From assembly GCF_964340395.1 (NCBI RefSeq), contig NC_135566.1, positions 16,120,001 through 16,184,000 of the forward strand: 64,000 nt of DNA. The letters are read 5' to 3'. The notes below the pieces were generated by a model, which saw only the letters and a program-made list of their open reading frames with translations, was not told where the DNA came from and ran no database searches. Of this stretch, positions 12,460-40,226 are shown piece by piece (the first letter of the stretch is position 1; each line of letters starts with the position of its first letter). This stretch comes from Glandiceps talaboti. Lineage: Eukaryota > Hemichordata > Enteropneusta > Spengelidae. Both the position numbers and the translations under genes were made by a program.

Positions 12460-13800
12460 TTTTTAGTTAAGTTGTCAACACACACACAGATGCTTTGTCA
12501 TGCCTATAGCACTACTAAAACTTATAGTAATGACGGTAATAGTGAACAAATAGCCAACCACTACATCAGATTGCCCTACTGATTACATAAGCTGTATTTC
12601 TAGATTACCCTACTATGAGTCTCAGCATGGCAGGTATTCAACATTTCACAAAAACTCTGGACAATTCTCCTTTAAGTTTTAATGGCCTATATTTCTAGCT
12701 GGTTGTTACCATACTGTGGCTTTACTGGAGAAAGATAAAGGTAGAAAAAAAAGAAAGAAACAATTTCACTTTGTTCTTGGGTTGACTTTATTTGTAAAAT
12801 CTGTCAAACCAGAAAATAATTTCAACTTCAGCCCGACAATACATTATTTCCTACACATACATACACACGAAATGAAAAAATGTGACACTTGGAATATACA
12901 CCTGGTGATAATAATAATATGCAAATACAATGTATATGTCCAACACATTGATTTGTGCCTTGTCAGGTACACCTGGTGACAACATGCATACATTTGTATT
13001 TCACATGATTATTAAGCCTGGTCAATATAAATCTTATTACAATAAGCAAATACATGAAAAGTGTGTCACTAACATTCCATTCTGAAGTTCTCAGTGTTTA
13101 AAACAGGCATGTCAAATAAACAGTCCTCCATACACAGGGTTCACATACACATGTACAGCTTGTAATTTACAATATAAAAACATTTGTGAAGTTAGGGAGT
13201 CCTGGATTAATTCATTTAAATTGTGGAATTTATGAATAGATTTATGAAAAGTCTGACAGGTGCATTTCCATGGTGACAGGCAGTAAGACATTGAGAAGGA
13301 TCCATGTAGTGATGATTCTGATTGTAATTTGTATATCCGTTAACCCCAATGTGATATTCATATTGATTTGTCAGATGATTAGTTTTTAACAGAAAAACAA
13401 ATGTAAAATGTTCCAATCCCATTTTCTGTCTGTATATTATTGTACACAAGTCACTAGTTTGGAGGAATATTCTAAAATGTCCGTGGGTTGAAAAAAATAC
13501 TCCTTCCTATTTTCTGTTGAAGCAATAAGACCACGGTTGGTTAAGTCCATCGTCGTAAACCTCAGCCTCTTTTACGACACCGTCCAAGAGACAGCGCCAC
13601 CAGTGTCATGGAAGAAATAACAGCTCTGGTTTGCGAGAATGGTTAAGTTATGAAAAACACCAAAGTGATGTTGCCATTATTTGTTACCTTTCCTTAGTAA
13701 CTAGTGAGTGTTGAATAAAATAAACACAAAATTTAACTACATGTGTATATACTGTCTAGGAAGAAACATAATATGATTGATATACACATGAATAAAGAGA
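12460..13800. other. Intergenic, no gene seen
   Basis: AT-rich DNA between the ZU5-UPA-DD gene and SNAP29. Short open frames here lack splice-consistent context or recognisable similarity. Confidence 0.4.
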
Positions 13801-13816
13801 ACGCAACAGGAAACCA

Positions 13817-13978
13817 AGTTAGACTGTAAGATACATCATGTCGTTCCACCCTCACCGGCCGACTCTCTCCCGACTCTATCAATCTGAAGTACTGTGACTG
13901 CAACTTCAAAAGATTTAGGTAGGCAGGGTTGACCGATATGTGAGGGCATCCTGTCATGGCGTACCTTACAGACTAGAC
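13817..13978. repeat. Inverted-repeat element family B, copy 1
   Basis: The left end AGACTGTAAGATACATCATG is the approximate inverse of the right end CATGGCGTACCTTACAGACT. The right part carries GTTGACCGATATGTGAGGGC, the inverse of the GCCCTCACACATTGGTCAAC box in other copies. The length of about 160 bp with terminal inverted repeats and no coding capacity fits a MITE. Confidence 0.7.
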
Positions 13979-14589
13979 AGTAGAAACCAAATGTGTACAG
14001 GAACAAATTAAAAGTACAGTCATACAAATTTCTTCACAACAAATACTGTACACCATACCAACAGGTAAACTTGTGTTTCTTAAACACTTGTGCGTAGTTA
14101 GTAAAAAAACATGTTTAAAAATCCATTTTACAATGACTGTGCACAATGTTCTTGAAAATGAACCATCCCAGTTAACAATACAACATTTACAGACTACATA
14201 TGCAAGTATGTATAGCGGTTAAAAGTTACTCAAGATTGCACTTTTTCAAACAGAACGATAGATGAGTTAGTTGTCACAGGTCATCACTTTCCAGCACCAG
14301 ACAATTTGACAATTGTAAATGATGAACTGCATCTAAAGAAATTGTAATATCTATTAATAGATCAAAGTAAAACACAGAGATACTATATATAAATTATAAT
14401 TAGAATATAATAATTGATAAAACAAGCCGTGGCACAAGGAAAGGACATCATTAATAGTATGATATACATTCAAAGAAGTTTTTAAAGAGGCTTAATTTCA
14501 CAGCAAAGAGTAAATTAAAACAGTCCAAAAGAGTAAATTAAAACAATTTGCATGAAATCCAAAGTCAAGGTACATTGTAGTATGTACAC

Positions 14590-14806
14590 ATCATTGTAGT
14601 CTGTACCACTGTGACAGGGTGCCCTCACACATTGGTCAACCCTCTCACATCTGTATCAAACTGGGCCCTTTCTAGAATTTCTAACCAGAGGTGGATGCAT
14701 CCAATCACAGATAGGTACATGTACACATACGTTAAAATGACCATAATGTGAGAGAGGTGGCAGGTAAGGGCAGAATGACACGACATACATGTACCTTACA
14801 GTCTAA
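14590..14806. repeat. Inverted-repeat element family B, copy 2
   Basis: It begins near TAGTCTGTACCACTGTGACA, carries GCCCTCACACATTGGTCAAC, and ends ACATGTACCTTACAGTCTA. It is in opposite orientation to copy 1 and about 50 bp longer internally. Confidence 0.7.
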
Positions 14807-15078
14807 AGTCCTTCCAATTTGAAGAAAAATCTTTACTACACGGAGGTTCTTTTTCTTTTTCCAGTCTAAATCAAACCATATTTCTCATTCAACAAATACA
14901 GCCACTGAGATGATATGAATTAGTTTTAAATCCTAGTACTGTACTGTAATGTTTCGTTGGGGTTTATTTCATTTCTTGAGAAGGCTAAAATACAAGTCTG
15001 TTAGCAGATTTGTGTCAAGGATACATAGTAATCAAGGTAAACTGTGTGTGTGTTTAATTAATATGTGCACTATTTCCT

Positions 15079-15422
15079 TAAAGTGGCCATATGGATGAAA
15101 ACCGGCTATCTATTTTGCATTCTGAATTTATAAAATAAGTCTACTACATGTATATGATTCTACTTAGAAAATCAATTTAGAACAGCATATACCAAGTCCT
15201 TGTTTGTAACTCAATAAATTGCAAAAAACTAAAAAAAGTATGTAAAAAGTTTGTTATCGTACATACAATAACAAACATGTAAAACATTTTCAATGTTTCA
15301 CAATTTATTGCGTTATAAACAAAGACTTGATATTATGTTCTTTCATTGTTTTTTTCAAAAACCATAAGAGTTGTTTTTTCAATTAAAAATCCCAGATAAA
15401 TGGCCAATTTTCATCCATATGA
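15079..15422. repeat. Fold-back element family C, copy 1
   Basis: A palindromic element of about 340 bp. Its outer ends are GGCCATATGGATGAAAA and TTTTCATCCATATG. The centre has CTCAATAAATTGCAAAAAAC opposite an inverse copy (CACAATTTATTGCGTTATAA) around an AAAAAGTTTGTTATCGTAC core. A second copy is at 42572-42917 and a truncated one near 59290-59620. Confidence 0.8.
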
Positions 15423-16151
15423 ACCAATCACCACAGTTGACATGACAATTACCAACATCATCTATATGACTGACTGATGAATTCACCCAATCACAGTTGA
15501 CATAACAACTACAATATTAAATCACAACAAATTAATGGCAGCTGATTGGCTAAGCAAACCATACCAATTACAATAGACATAACAAATACCCAAATCTCAT
15601 GCCAATCACAATTTGATTCTACAATTATCCACTGACAAAGACTGACCACAGCTAAAAGTATCACTGATCACATACACGTGAGACAAGTACATGGGTGAGG
15701 TTACTTTGATGAAAAAACATGACATTTTAACATTTCTCCGAATGGCAGGTACAAGAGATCCATATTTGCTCTACCGTTATTTTTTGTTATGTCTTCTTAA
15801 AGATCACAATTAATTTTTCTACCTTATTTTTTTATCAAATGAGAACTTTCATCAATGTTACTGTAAGACAATAACTAAGTTATAATGTGGCAGTAGTTGA
15901 CATGGTGATTCAAGAATAAATGAAAACATCTGCTTTATGTATCTGTTTGCTATCTTTGATGACCAGAGTACATGCACTTTATAACACAATCAGGAACCCA
16001 TGAACATACCAAAGCAGAATGAGTGATCTGAATATGTTCACGCACTCAAAAGATCAATCATACCTATAAAATCAAATCACAATATCCACAACAACAAAAG
16101 TGTTACATTAAATAGAAGACATTCCTATCCTATCAATACACGTATGCTGCA

Positions 16152-18533
16152 TCATTTGTATAGAATCTTGTTCATTTCTTTGTTTGCACTAAAAAGAGAA
16201 GTGTCAGCTTTATCACTCTTTTGATTCAAGCGATCTATCTGGTCATTTTGACGCTCTATTTCATCTCCAAGACCAAGTGCCAAATCTTTGAGTCTGTTCA
16301 TCCCTGAAGACATTTCACCTAGAGAATGAAACACAGGCTTACATTAAGTTATTCTTGCATACATTAAGTTATTCTTGCATACATTAAGTTCATAATAATT
16401 TTCAATGATTTCCTTTTCACTAAGAAATGTTTAACCAAGGAAGACAACGAAATGTATTGTTTTCAATCTTCTTTGTCAGGGATGTAGAAAATTTTAATGA
16501 CAAGGAAAAATAAGTTTTGATAGGCGGAAATTTGGTGCGTAAAGCACGCAGCAACTGCAGCAAGATTGAACTGATGTTGAACAGAGGTTCAACATCAGTT
16601 CAATCTTGGGGAAACATTTGACATGATCAAATTACGATTGTTTGTTTCAACAAGTCAAAACACAAACTATTAAACATTTCGATAGAATTATTGATGGTTC
16701 AGAATTTTTTCTACGTTTAAAGGTTTTCTCGGTCAAGAATTTATCGCTGACACATGGTCATTTTTCTGCCTTTCAGCTCTTTTCTACATCCCAGTTTGTA
16801 CGTGAAAGCGTCACTTGACATTAATAACAAAGTGATAGCAGCTACTGTACTGTTCATTCTTACCAACAACCATCAAAATGTAAACCAAAAATTACAAAAT
16901 TCTGAAAACAGAAATAGTAGTCTCTGTAGATATCTTATTTTTTACAATAAAATAAACTTACCTAAATTTTTGTCAAGCTGTCTATCTACTTGCCGACTTG
17001 ACGATTGATAACCATTCCCCTCTTGTGAATCATCATAGTCGGCATTATAACTTGCATTGTAGTTTGTAGTATAGGGATCGCGTAGTCTCATAGCAGGATG
17101 TACGTCATCTCTGCTGGTATCACGTGCCTGAGTTTGTTGAACAGCTTTCTCTAACCGTTCACTCTGTGTTTTCTCGGGTGCCTGTTCTTCCTCTTTCGGC
17201 TTTGATCTAAAGTAATTGATGAATCCACCAAACACACTTTTTAGAGATGTCAGGTGTTGTTGAGTAGTTTTCATATCCTTATTAATCTTGTCCAGATTAG
17301 TTTCTGTTCTGTTCAGTTGTTCTCCCTGTCTCACCAATTCCTGATAAAACAAAAAGAGAAGAAAAACACCAAATCAGTTTTCTTACTTATATCATAATTT
17401 ACCTTTAATCATATCCGATGTATTTGCTAAGAAGAAATAATACTTTTCCTTTTCTATCTCACACCTCAACATACTTTACCCAAATAAGGGCAACTATATA
17501 TTTTAATCCGCTTTGTGGTACAGCCTGGGATTTTAAATCAATTTTAGCTAAACAACAATTTATTCGTAATAACATATCTAACATTGTCACTAAAAGGTGC
17601 AAATCATTCATTTCAAATGTATTTTAGCATTTTAAGAGATATACGAGTCTTTTCAGCCTGGTTATAGCAGATGGCAGGCACAAAAATAAATAAATATATA
17701 CACAATGTGACACTGGGGAATGAAGCAACACTTGAAAATTAAGTAATACCTACTACCTAGTCTAACAAACTTATCTATGTTAGTGGATATTTTTCCCTGT
17801 TTTTCCATTGCATCTTGAAGAAATGGTTTGTCCATCTACTTCCATGGTTGGTCAAAGACACTAGATACTGTTGTACAGGCTAGTGTCACTTGCATATACT
17901 GTTCTAAATTCTATTTTTTAATTTTTGTCTTGTTTAACAAGAAACATAATTTACAAATAACCTACTGTTGTAATTCATAAGTAAAATACTCGAAACCACA
18001 AAGTGGGATCATCTTGTATTCTCATCCATGATCTAATCTAGCTCATCACAGTGTCAGTGGTGTGATGATTATGACTCACCTGACCACGTCATCTTCGTCA
18101 GGTGTTACGATTTGACGTTTTTATGAATGTTTACGACTGCTAAATATGGAATTTGAGGTTTCGCTTGTCTTATCAATAAAATGTGACTTTTGTTAAACAT
18201 TTACTACAACTTCCATGCTTCTCTACTGTAAGCTACTACTGTAGTAGTACTAGAATTTATGATACACACAAAATGTTATCGGGTTTACGATGTAATAACA
18301 ATACATAATAAAATGTGTCTCACTTCTGCTGTATCGACGCCCATTCGCTCTGATTCGTACACAAGACCCAATGATCGTTGTGTACTTTCTAACATTCCCC
18401 GTTCCCTTTCCATTCGTTCTTGTTGGAAATACGTATAGTCGTCATTTTGCTCTCTTCTGTCACTCCTTCTGGACGCCGTCTCAAAGCTGTAATCATCCTC
18501 TTCGTAAAACGGGTTGTTCGACCTACTCGCCAT
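16152..18533 (-). CDS. SNAP29: SNAP29, Qbc-SNARE, 251 aa
   Basis: Minus-strand exons: 18533-18324, 17340-16962, 16318-16152. Phases agree (0 then 1) and 756 nt gives 251 residues, against about 258 in human. The N-terminus carries NPF at residues 7-9, the motif by which SNAP29 binds EH-domain proteins such as EHD1. The Qb SNARE helix lies in about residues 45-110, followed by LKSVFGGFINYFRSKP, which closely matches human. A polar linker follows, then the Qc helix at about 195-250, with the zero-layer glutamine in EIERQNDQIDRL. No cysteine cluster for palmitoylation or transmembrane segment is present, as expected for this family. SNAP29 pairs with syntaxin 17 and VAMP8 in autophagosome-lysosome fusion and acts in other fusion steps (family knowledge). 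It is divergently paired with BCAS3. Confidence 0.95.
16341..16390. repeat. 20-bp tandem repeat x 2.5
   Basis: The unit ACATTAAGTTATTCTTGCAT is repeated exactly at 16341 and 16361, then half of it at 16381. It lies just upstream, on the minus strand, of the SNAP29 exon 3 acceptor. Confidence 0.95.
16561..16608. repeat. Perfect 22-bp inverted repeat with 4-nt loop
   Basis: Arms at 16561-16582 and 16587-16608 are exact reverse complements around AGAG. The element lies in SNAP29 intron 2, so it would be transcribed as part of the pre-mRNA. Complementarity stops abruptly beyond the arms. Confidence 0.9.
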
Positions 18534-18920
18534 TTTTGATTCTCTGATTAACAGTTCCGGGTTTCGTGGGTCAAAGGTGACACAATCGCCAAGATATTTT
18601 TTCGAAAATAAATGAAATTTCTTGAAATACAGATTTGGTCATAGACACTTCCTATTTATCAAAATCATACGGTATTATCGGTAACACCTAATGTACACAG
18701 ATGTTGTATCCAACCTGTGGAATAAGATGGAATCTCGCTAACTCTCGTTATAAGTGAGATTTTGGTACTTCGCGGATAATCATCAACAAAGTGTGACGTC
18801 AGATTCTAGCCTCAGCTGTGAGACTGAGTGAACGAAAATGACGAAGATTTGAAAAATTCCAATTCTTTCGACTCTGGTTAACTTCTTGTTCTTGTTTGCA
18901 ACACTTTTTGTGGTGACAAG
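18534..18920. promoter_or_regulatory. Bidirectional promoter region SNAP29/BCAS3
   Basis: The two start codons are 387 bp apart and divergent, so both 5' UTRs and core promoters must share this interval unless unseen noncoding exons exist. A full CRE palindrome TGACGTCA is at 18794-18801. No TATA box stands out, which suits a housekeeping-type divergent promoter. Confidence 0.65.
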
Positions 18921-34921
<16,001 letters not shown>

Positions 34922-34980
34922 GCAATTCACCAACAGTCACAACATACAAAAAAAAAATAACACACAAAGAAGAAGTCAAC

Positions 34981-35180
34981 TAGAAAAAAAACTTAAGATT
35001 TCTAAACTTTCAAAACTTCAAAAACAGCCACAACTTGCAAAAAAAAATGAAAAAAAAATGAAAAAATCAACTAGAAAAAACTTAAGATTTCTAATCTTTT
35101 GAAACTTCAAAAACAGCCACAACATGCAAAAAAAATAATAATAAAATGAAAAATTCAGATTTCTAGACTTTTGAAACGTC
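34981..35180 (+). repeat. A-rich tandem repeat, about 91 bp x 2.2, in BCAS3 3' UTR
   Basis: Units start CTAGAAAAAA, contain CTTAAGATTTCTAA and CTTCAAAAACAGCCACAAC, and repeat at 34980 and 35071, with a partial third copy near 35155. It lies between the BCAS3 stop and its AATAAA at 35243-35248, so it is probably transcribed. Confidence 0.8.
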
Positions 35181-35654
35181 ATTGTACATTTTGATTTTTA
35201 ATGAGTACTAAATTGTGATACTTTTTGCGAAAGGGATTGAATAATAAAATATGACAGCTGTGGATTTCTTTGAGGTAAATACTGTTACTAGCCACTTATG
35301 TGAAAAGAAAATCGAGATATTTGACTCTCAAACAATAACGTGATGAAACCAGAGATAACAGTAAATGATGCATGAAAGGTGGTTTCACCAATGTTAAGTG
35401 GTGTTGTCAGTAAATTACACAAGTGTTGTATACTAGTAACTCCAGCTGGAATTTATGGTATGTGCAATACTTACAGGTTACATCTATTTAAATTCTGAAT
35501 TTTGACTTCAAAGCAGTGTCAAATATACCAAGACTGAGTTGGCATTATTCTTTCATTTGGGAAAGAACACTTCAGAAGCAAGGCTGTTATTTAAGCTGCC
35601 ATTTTTTTCCTACATATTTGATAATTAACTTTCCACTTTCCTCTTCTCTTAAGG

Positions 35655-35945
35655 GACATGAATTTTGTTTTTGATGGTGGAAAGTATGTGAGAAAATTCC
35701 AACAAAGATATGTAAAGTTTTGGGACTGTATCTTCCTGCCATTTTGTAAACTAAGTGTACCCGTCTACACTGTGAATACATACCCAGCTTATGATAATAA
35801 TTCTAGCAATGTATTTACTTTCAGATATGCCAAAAGTAGGGCTATTCGGTGTATACTTCTTTGTCCTTGTTGGAGAACCCGTTCTTATAAGGGATGTTCG
35901 CACAATGTCACACAAGCTCAATAAATGAACTTCATTCATTTAGGA
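35655..35945 (-). repeat. Composite repeat, inverted copy of 26225-26520
   Basis: TTTTGATGGTGGAAAGTATG to GCACAATGTCACACAAGCTC is the reverse complement of the block in BCAS3 intron 9. Confidence 0.8.
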
Positions 35946-36050
35946 CAAAAATGAAGTTTAGCAATCGCATTGATGCCAGACTACCTACCCTCTAAACGAA
36001 CAAAGTTCATTTTTTAGCTTGAGTGACATTGTGCAATCATCCCTTACGCA
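35885..36050. repeat. Inverted-repeat element family D, short copy
   Basis: TAAGGGATG plus GCACAATGTCACACAAGCTC at the left is inverted at the right as GAGTGACATTGTGCAATC plus ATCCCTTA. The interior shares GCAATCGCATTGATGCCAGA with the long copy (GCAATTGCATTGATACCAGA). It is about 165 bp, an internal-deletion derivative. Confidence 0.85.
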
Positions 36051-36486
36051 AAAAAAAAATTCTTCTAACTAACAGGGTTCCTTTTTATAGATGACAATAT
36101 CTTGACCACTCTTGATACCTGTGGTAGTATTTTACCTCATGCTAAAGGATCAAAACAAGTAGATCGACTTTAATCTTATGTGGCCCCACATATTTATGCT
36201 GATGCAACGAAATATGAAACACTTTTTGGACAGTGCCATAAAGAGGCCTGTGGTTTTACAACAATGAATTGTGGTATCCCATAAGAAGTCTAATTATTTT
36301 TATTTGTATGACACCCCTAAGAGTAAAATTATATTTCAGGTATTGAGAATTATGAGATCATGGAAGTAGGAAGGACAGTCCCTTGTCTTCCTATACCTCC
36401 ATGATGAGACTAAGGAGTTTAAAATAATATGGACACGACCCAGCTCATCAGGACTACACTGAGTTAGACTATGTTGTGACTGATGT

Positions 36487-36528
36487 CTGAGGGCGCCCCG
36501 TCATGGCGTACCTTACAGACTAGACTAC
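36487..36528. repeat. Inverted-repeat element family B, half copy
   Basis: GAGGGCGCCCCGTCATGGCG then TACCTTACAGACTAGAC; only one terminus is recognisable. Confidence 0.6.
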
Positions 36529-36884
36529 AGTGAACTTATGTATGTTTCCTCTCAGAATATAAACATTACTTTCAAGATTTCTATCTGAATAGTGGAAATT
36601 TTGTACACTTACATTTACTGAAATGATATCGTGGGTTTTGTTAAACTGTTGCATGTGAATACCCATAAATAAGTATAATGATATGTGTAAGTTTTGTGTT
36701 GTGTTGTGTTATGTGAGTTGAGATTGTTACAAAGTTTAATGTCAGAATGACAGTCAAATTTTGCTGCTGTTTAATATATGTAAGAGAAGATATTGTAAAA
36801 ATGTTTGAATTTGTGATGTAAACTTTCATCATCTAAACAATTAAGTTGTCTTGTTTTGCTTTCTTATATCTTTCTGTGCTTGTG

Positions 36885-37106
36885 TCTGTCTGTTTATGTG
36901 TGTGTGGGTATATGTGTGTATGTGGGGGGGGGATGTGTGCATATATTTGTGTGTGCGTGTGTGTGTGTGTGTGTGTGCATGCATGGATTCATGTGTGTTT
37001 ATGTATGTGTGTGTGTGTGTGTGTGTGTGTTTGTGTGTGCATATCTTTTGCATATGTGCTTGTGCATGCATGGAAGCAAGTGTGTGTGTGTGTGCGTGTG
37101 TATGTT

Positions 37107-37175
<69 letters not shown>
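36885..37175. repeat. (TG)n microsatellite, imperfect
   Basis: About 290 bp of TG dinucleotides with scattered interruptions; the longest clean run is about 37111-37173. Open frames in all phases here are poly-(Val-Cys) or poly-(Thr-His) artefacts. Confidence 0.98.
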
Positions 37176-37177
<2 letters not shown>

Positions 37178-37199
37178 ATGTATATACTTGCATATGTGT

Positions 37200-38100
37200 A
37201 ATGAAATGCAGAGTTGAAGAATATGAATTTAGTTTTTCTAATTTCATCATTGGATTGTGTTAAAAGTGAACTGCATTGTCCTGATCCAGAGTAATCAGTT
37301 GACTCTTGGGGAAAAAAACAAATGGATTAGCCTTTCAGAAATAAGTCAGGTTGCTGCAAATGCTCAAACTTAAGTCTCATTCCTTATATCCTGCCACAGA
37401 TTATCACACTGGACAAACATTCGATCATGCATTAACTAGTTTCCCTACAGATGAGAGATAAAGCAAACTGTTAATGTAAGTGATCTCTTGCCAATTATAA
37501 GATTAGGAATGTTTTAATTTAGAAGAATAGACAAGGCGTCTTTATTTAGTCAATAAAGCAAAGGGAGAATTACATACAGCCTCAGACTGCTAGTGGTCTG
37601 AGATATAGCTGAGAGCAAAGTAACCAGGGAAAGAAAAAGAAATAGTTTTATTAAAACTCAATGAGTGAATTGATCAATATCACAAACAAAATAAGTTATA
37701 TTGCACCACAGAAATTGATCATTCAATCATTCAACCATATAATAAATCAATCAATCAATAAATCAACCGATTGATCGATCGATCAATCAGTTACATGCTC
37801 GCTGCCCCCTGTGGTATGTGCAGAGATCGATCTCTGACTTATTACTAGGTGTATGCACAGAGGTCAATCACAGCCTAGAATAATATACATAGACAAATAT
37901 TAAAATCCCACTGGAGTATATTAATAAATGAGCAGTTTTTTAAGGATATGTACACAAGTAATGCAACTATGGATACATTTGTGCAAAACCACACTGTAAC
38001 TTCACTTTGCAAAGATTTGTGTCCTTTTCCATCGTGGTTTTGAAATATATTCATTAATTTGTCATGTTGGTAAAAATATCAGCCACTTTCAAAATGAATC
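37200..38100. other. Intergenic, no gene seen
   Basis: AT-rich spacer with a short ATCA/GATC-type run at about 37735-37795 and a G run near 38101. Nothing coding was recognised. Confidence 0.4.
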
Positions 38101-38214
38101 GGGGGGGGGGTCAAGAAAATATCACACAAGCTGTAATAAAGAGATGGAACTCTTTTCTACAGTACCTACTGAAAGTATTCAAAGTGTTTTAATCTCGAGA
38201 TCTCTGCAGCTGAA

Positions 38215-38880
38215 CGATCGACCTTCTTTGGCCGACAATGTGTACGCTCTGAAAAAATGTCATTGGCCAACAATTTGTACTCTGAAAGATTTTCATTGGC
38301 CAACAATTTGTTGTACTCTCTGAATGATTTTCATTGGCAGACAAAATGTACGCTCTGAAAGATTTTCATTGGTCAACAATTTGTACGCTCTGAAAGATTT
38401 TCATTCAACGGGCCAACAATTTGTACACGCTGAATGATTTTCATTGGCCAACAATTTGTACTTTAGATCTCTGAAAGATTCATTTGCCAACACTTTGTAC
38501 TCTGAAAGATTTTCATTGGCCAACAATTTGTACTCTGAAAGATTTTCATCGGCCAACAATTAGGACTCTGAAAGATTTCATTGGCCAACAATTTGGACTC
38601 TGATTTAAGATTGGTCGATATTTTGTCTACTAGTACTGTCCATTAGCCGACAACTTGAATTGTGTACTGTAAAAAATTATCATTGGCAACAATTTGCACA
38701 CTCTAAAGATTTTCCGAGTCACTGGACGGTATATTGTATAAAACATTTCTATGATAGGCGGACAATTTGTGTAAAGATATATAAGATTTGCTTTGGGCGA
38801 CAACTCCACTAAAGATTTTTGTTGGTCGACACTCTGCGCATGTTCTGTCCGTTCCGCTACTACTGCTACTACCTTCAAAT
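38215..38880. repeat. About 33-bp tandem array with ATTGGCCAAC motif, roughly 18 units
   Basis: The unit reads approximately GGCCAACAATTTGTACTCTG then AAAGATTTTCATT. Units near 38260-38600 are well conserved, and those to the right become progressively diverged. Each conserved unit contains ATTGG (inverse CCAAT) overlapping TTGGCCAA. It lies about 2.0-2.7 kb upstream of the GGNBP2 start. Confidence 0.9.
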
Positions 38881-39233
38881 TACTGTAAAGAATTCCATGA
38901 GCCGACAAGTAAGCCTGTATTCTAAAAATCGATTAATCGCGGGAGGGGCACGCTAACAAAAAAGGCGAAACTTGAAATATATGTTAAGGGTTCACCATTT
39001 GATTTCGGGGAGGGGGGCTGGAGGATTTTCTGGGGGGAAATTGTTGCCAACCAAAAGTAGGGAATAAAAATATGCTGACCAACTCAAGACAGAAAAAAAG
39101 AATTTGTTTCCAGTGTATGAGCTAAAAAAAATGTTGTGCAAGTGCAGAAACGAGCTACAAATGTCAAATTCCCAGGTATTACATGTGTGGCGGCACCTTT
39201 ACTTTTAAAAGTTTCTTGTCAAAGGTTTATACT

Positions 39234-39396
39234 AACTGCAATCTGATTAAAATCCGATGTAGTTCAGATGTAGAGGAGGCGATCAGGCTAAAAAATGTAA
39301 ACATGTACCAAGAAGGTCAATTCAGGCAAAATAACGAAGGTAAAATAGCAATGAACGATTAGCCGACATCTACATCGGATTTTAATCAGATTGTAC
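39234..39396. repeat. Short inverted-repeat element (about 163 bp)
   Basis: Arms CAATCTGATTAAAATCCGAT and ATCGGATTTTAATCAGATTG flank about 110 bp of unique sequence. This is a MITE-like structure, single copy in the window. Confidence 0.8.
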
Positions 39397-39603
39397 TAAC
39401 AGTTGCCAGATGCTGTATCAAACCGAAGTACGTACTGCATACCATCAATCAAACCACTAAGAGTGCTGACGTGACGTGCACGTGGCGTGCACGTGACTTA
39501 GTACATTGAATGAATCCTGTCATTTTTCATAATTATAAAATAATTTAAAATTCCAGATGTGACCATTGTGGGGTGAAGGGGGGGGGGGGGGGTAGTGTCG
39601 GTT

Positions 39604-39726
39604 TGTTCGTTGGTTATTTATTTATTTATTTGCTTGTTTGTTTGTTTGTTTGTTTGTTTGTTTGTTTACTTATTCGTGGTTTGTTTGTTTGTTTGTTTGT
39701 TTACTTATTTGTTTGTTTGTTTGTAT
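39604..39726. repeat. (TTTG)n microsatellite
   Basis: TTTG and related TTTA units, with interruptions ACTTATTCGTGG and ACTTATT. Confidence 0.95.
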
Positions 39727-39949
39727 TTGTAAACAAAACTAACTGAGCCAGAGCTCCCTGTGGTACAATATGTTACCATTATACAGTGTAGTGTATCAGT
39801 GCGTACAATACGTTACCATTGTAGAGAATTCATTATTTACAGAAATAATTGAGAACGAATACGTGGAATAAAGAATGGTATACTTTGTATCTCTAAAGGA
39901 TGTTTTTTTTAAAAAAAAGTCACACTATACATACACAATGTACATGCAA

Positions 39950-40116
39950 GTATGTATGTATGTATGTATGTATGTATGTATGTATGTATGTATGTATGTA
40001 TGTATGTATGTATGTATGTATGTATGTATGTATGTATGTATGTATGTATGTATGTATGTATGTATGTATGTATGTATGTATGTATGTATGTATGTATGTA
40101 TGTATGTATGTATGTA
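39950..40116. repeat. (TATG)n microsatellite, about 42 perfect units
   Basis: An uninterrupted tetranucleotide run of about 167 bp. Its purity suggests recent expansion. The Tyr-Val-Cys-Met and His-Thr-Tyr-Ile frames it creates are artefacts. Confidence 0.99.
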
Positions 40117-40192
40117 TTTTCCATGACCCCTAGAAAATTGTGAATTTTGTTTTTAGCCTCCCACACTCCCTAATTTTTGCTGAAAAAAATTG

Positions 40193-40226
40193 ACCCCCCC
40201 CCCCGAAACCCCCCCCCCCCCTCCCC
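40193..40226. repeat. C-rich tract
   Basis: C runs of 11 and 14 broken by GAAA and T. The inverse strand is G-rich with quadruplex potential. Confidence 0.85.

Noticed and set aside
36841-37263. Long open frames (up to 135 codons) on both strands
   Set aside because: They are translations of the TG microsatellite (Val-Cys and Thr-His runs) and have no independent support.
38215-38880. CRISPR-like array of about 33-bp repeats
   Set aside because: Units are contiguous with no unique spacers, and the genome is eukaryotic.
39875-40166. Open frames of 60-85 codons on both strands
   Set aside because: They come from the TATG repeat; all phases lack stops because the unit contains none.
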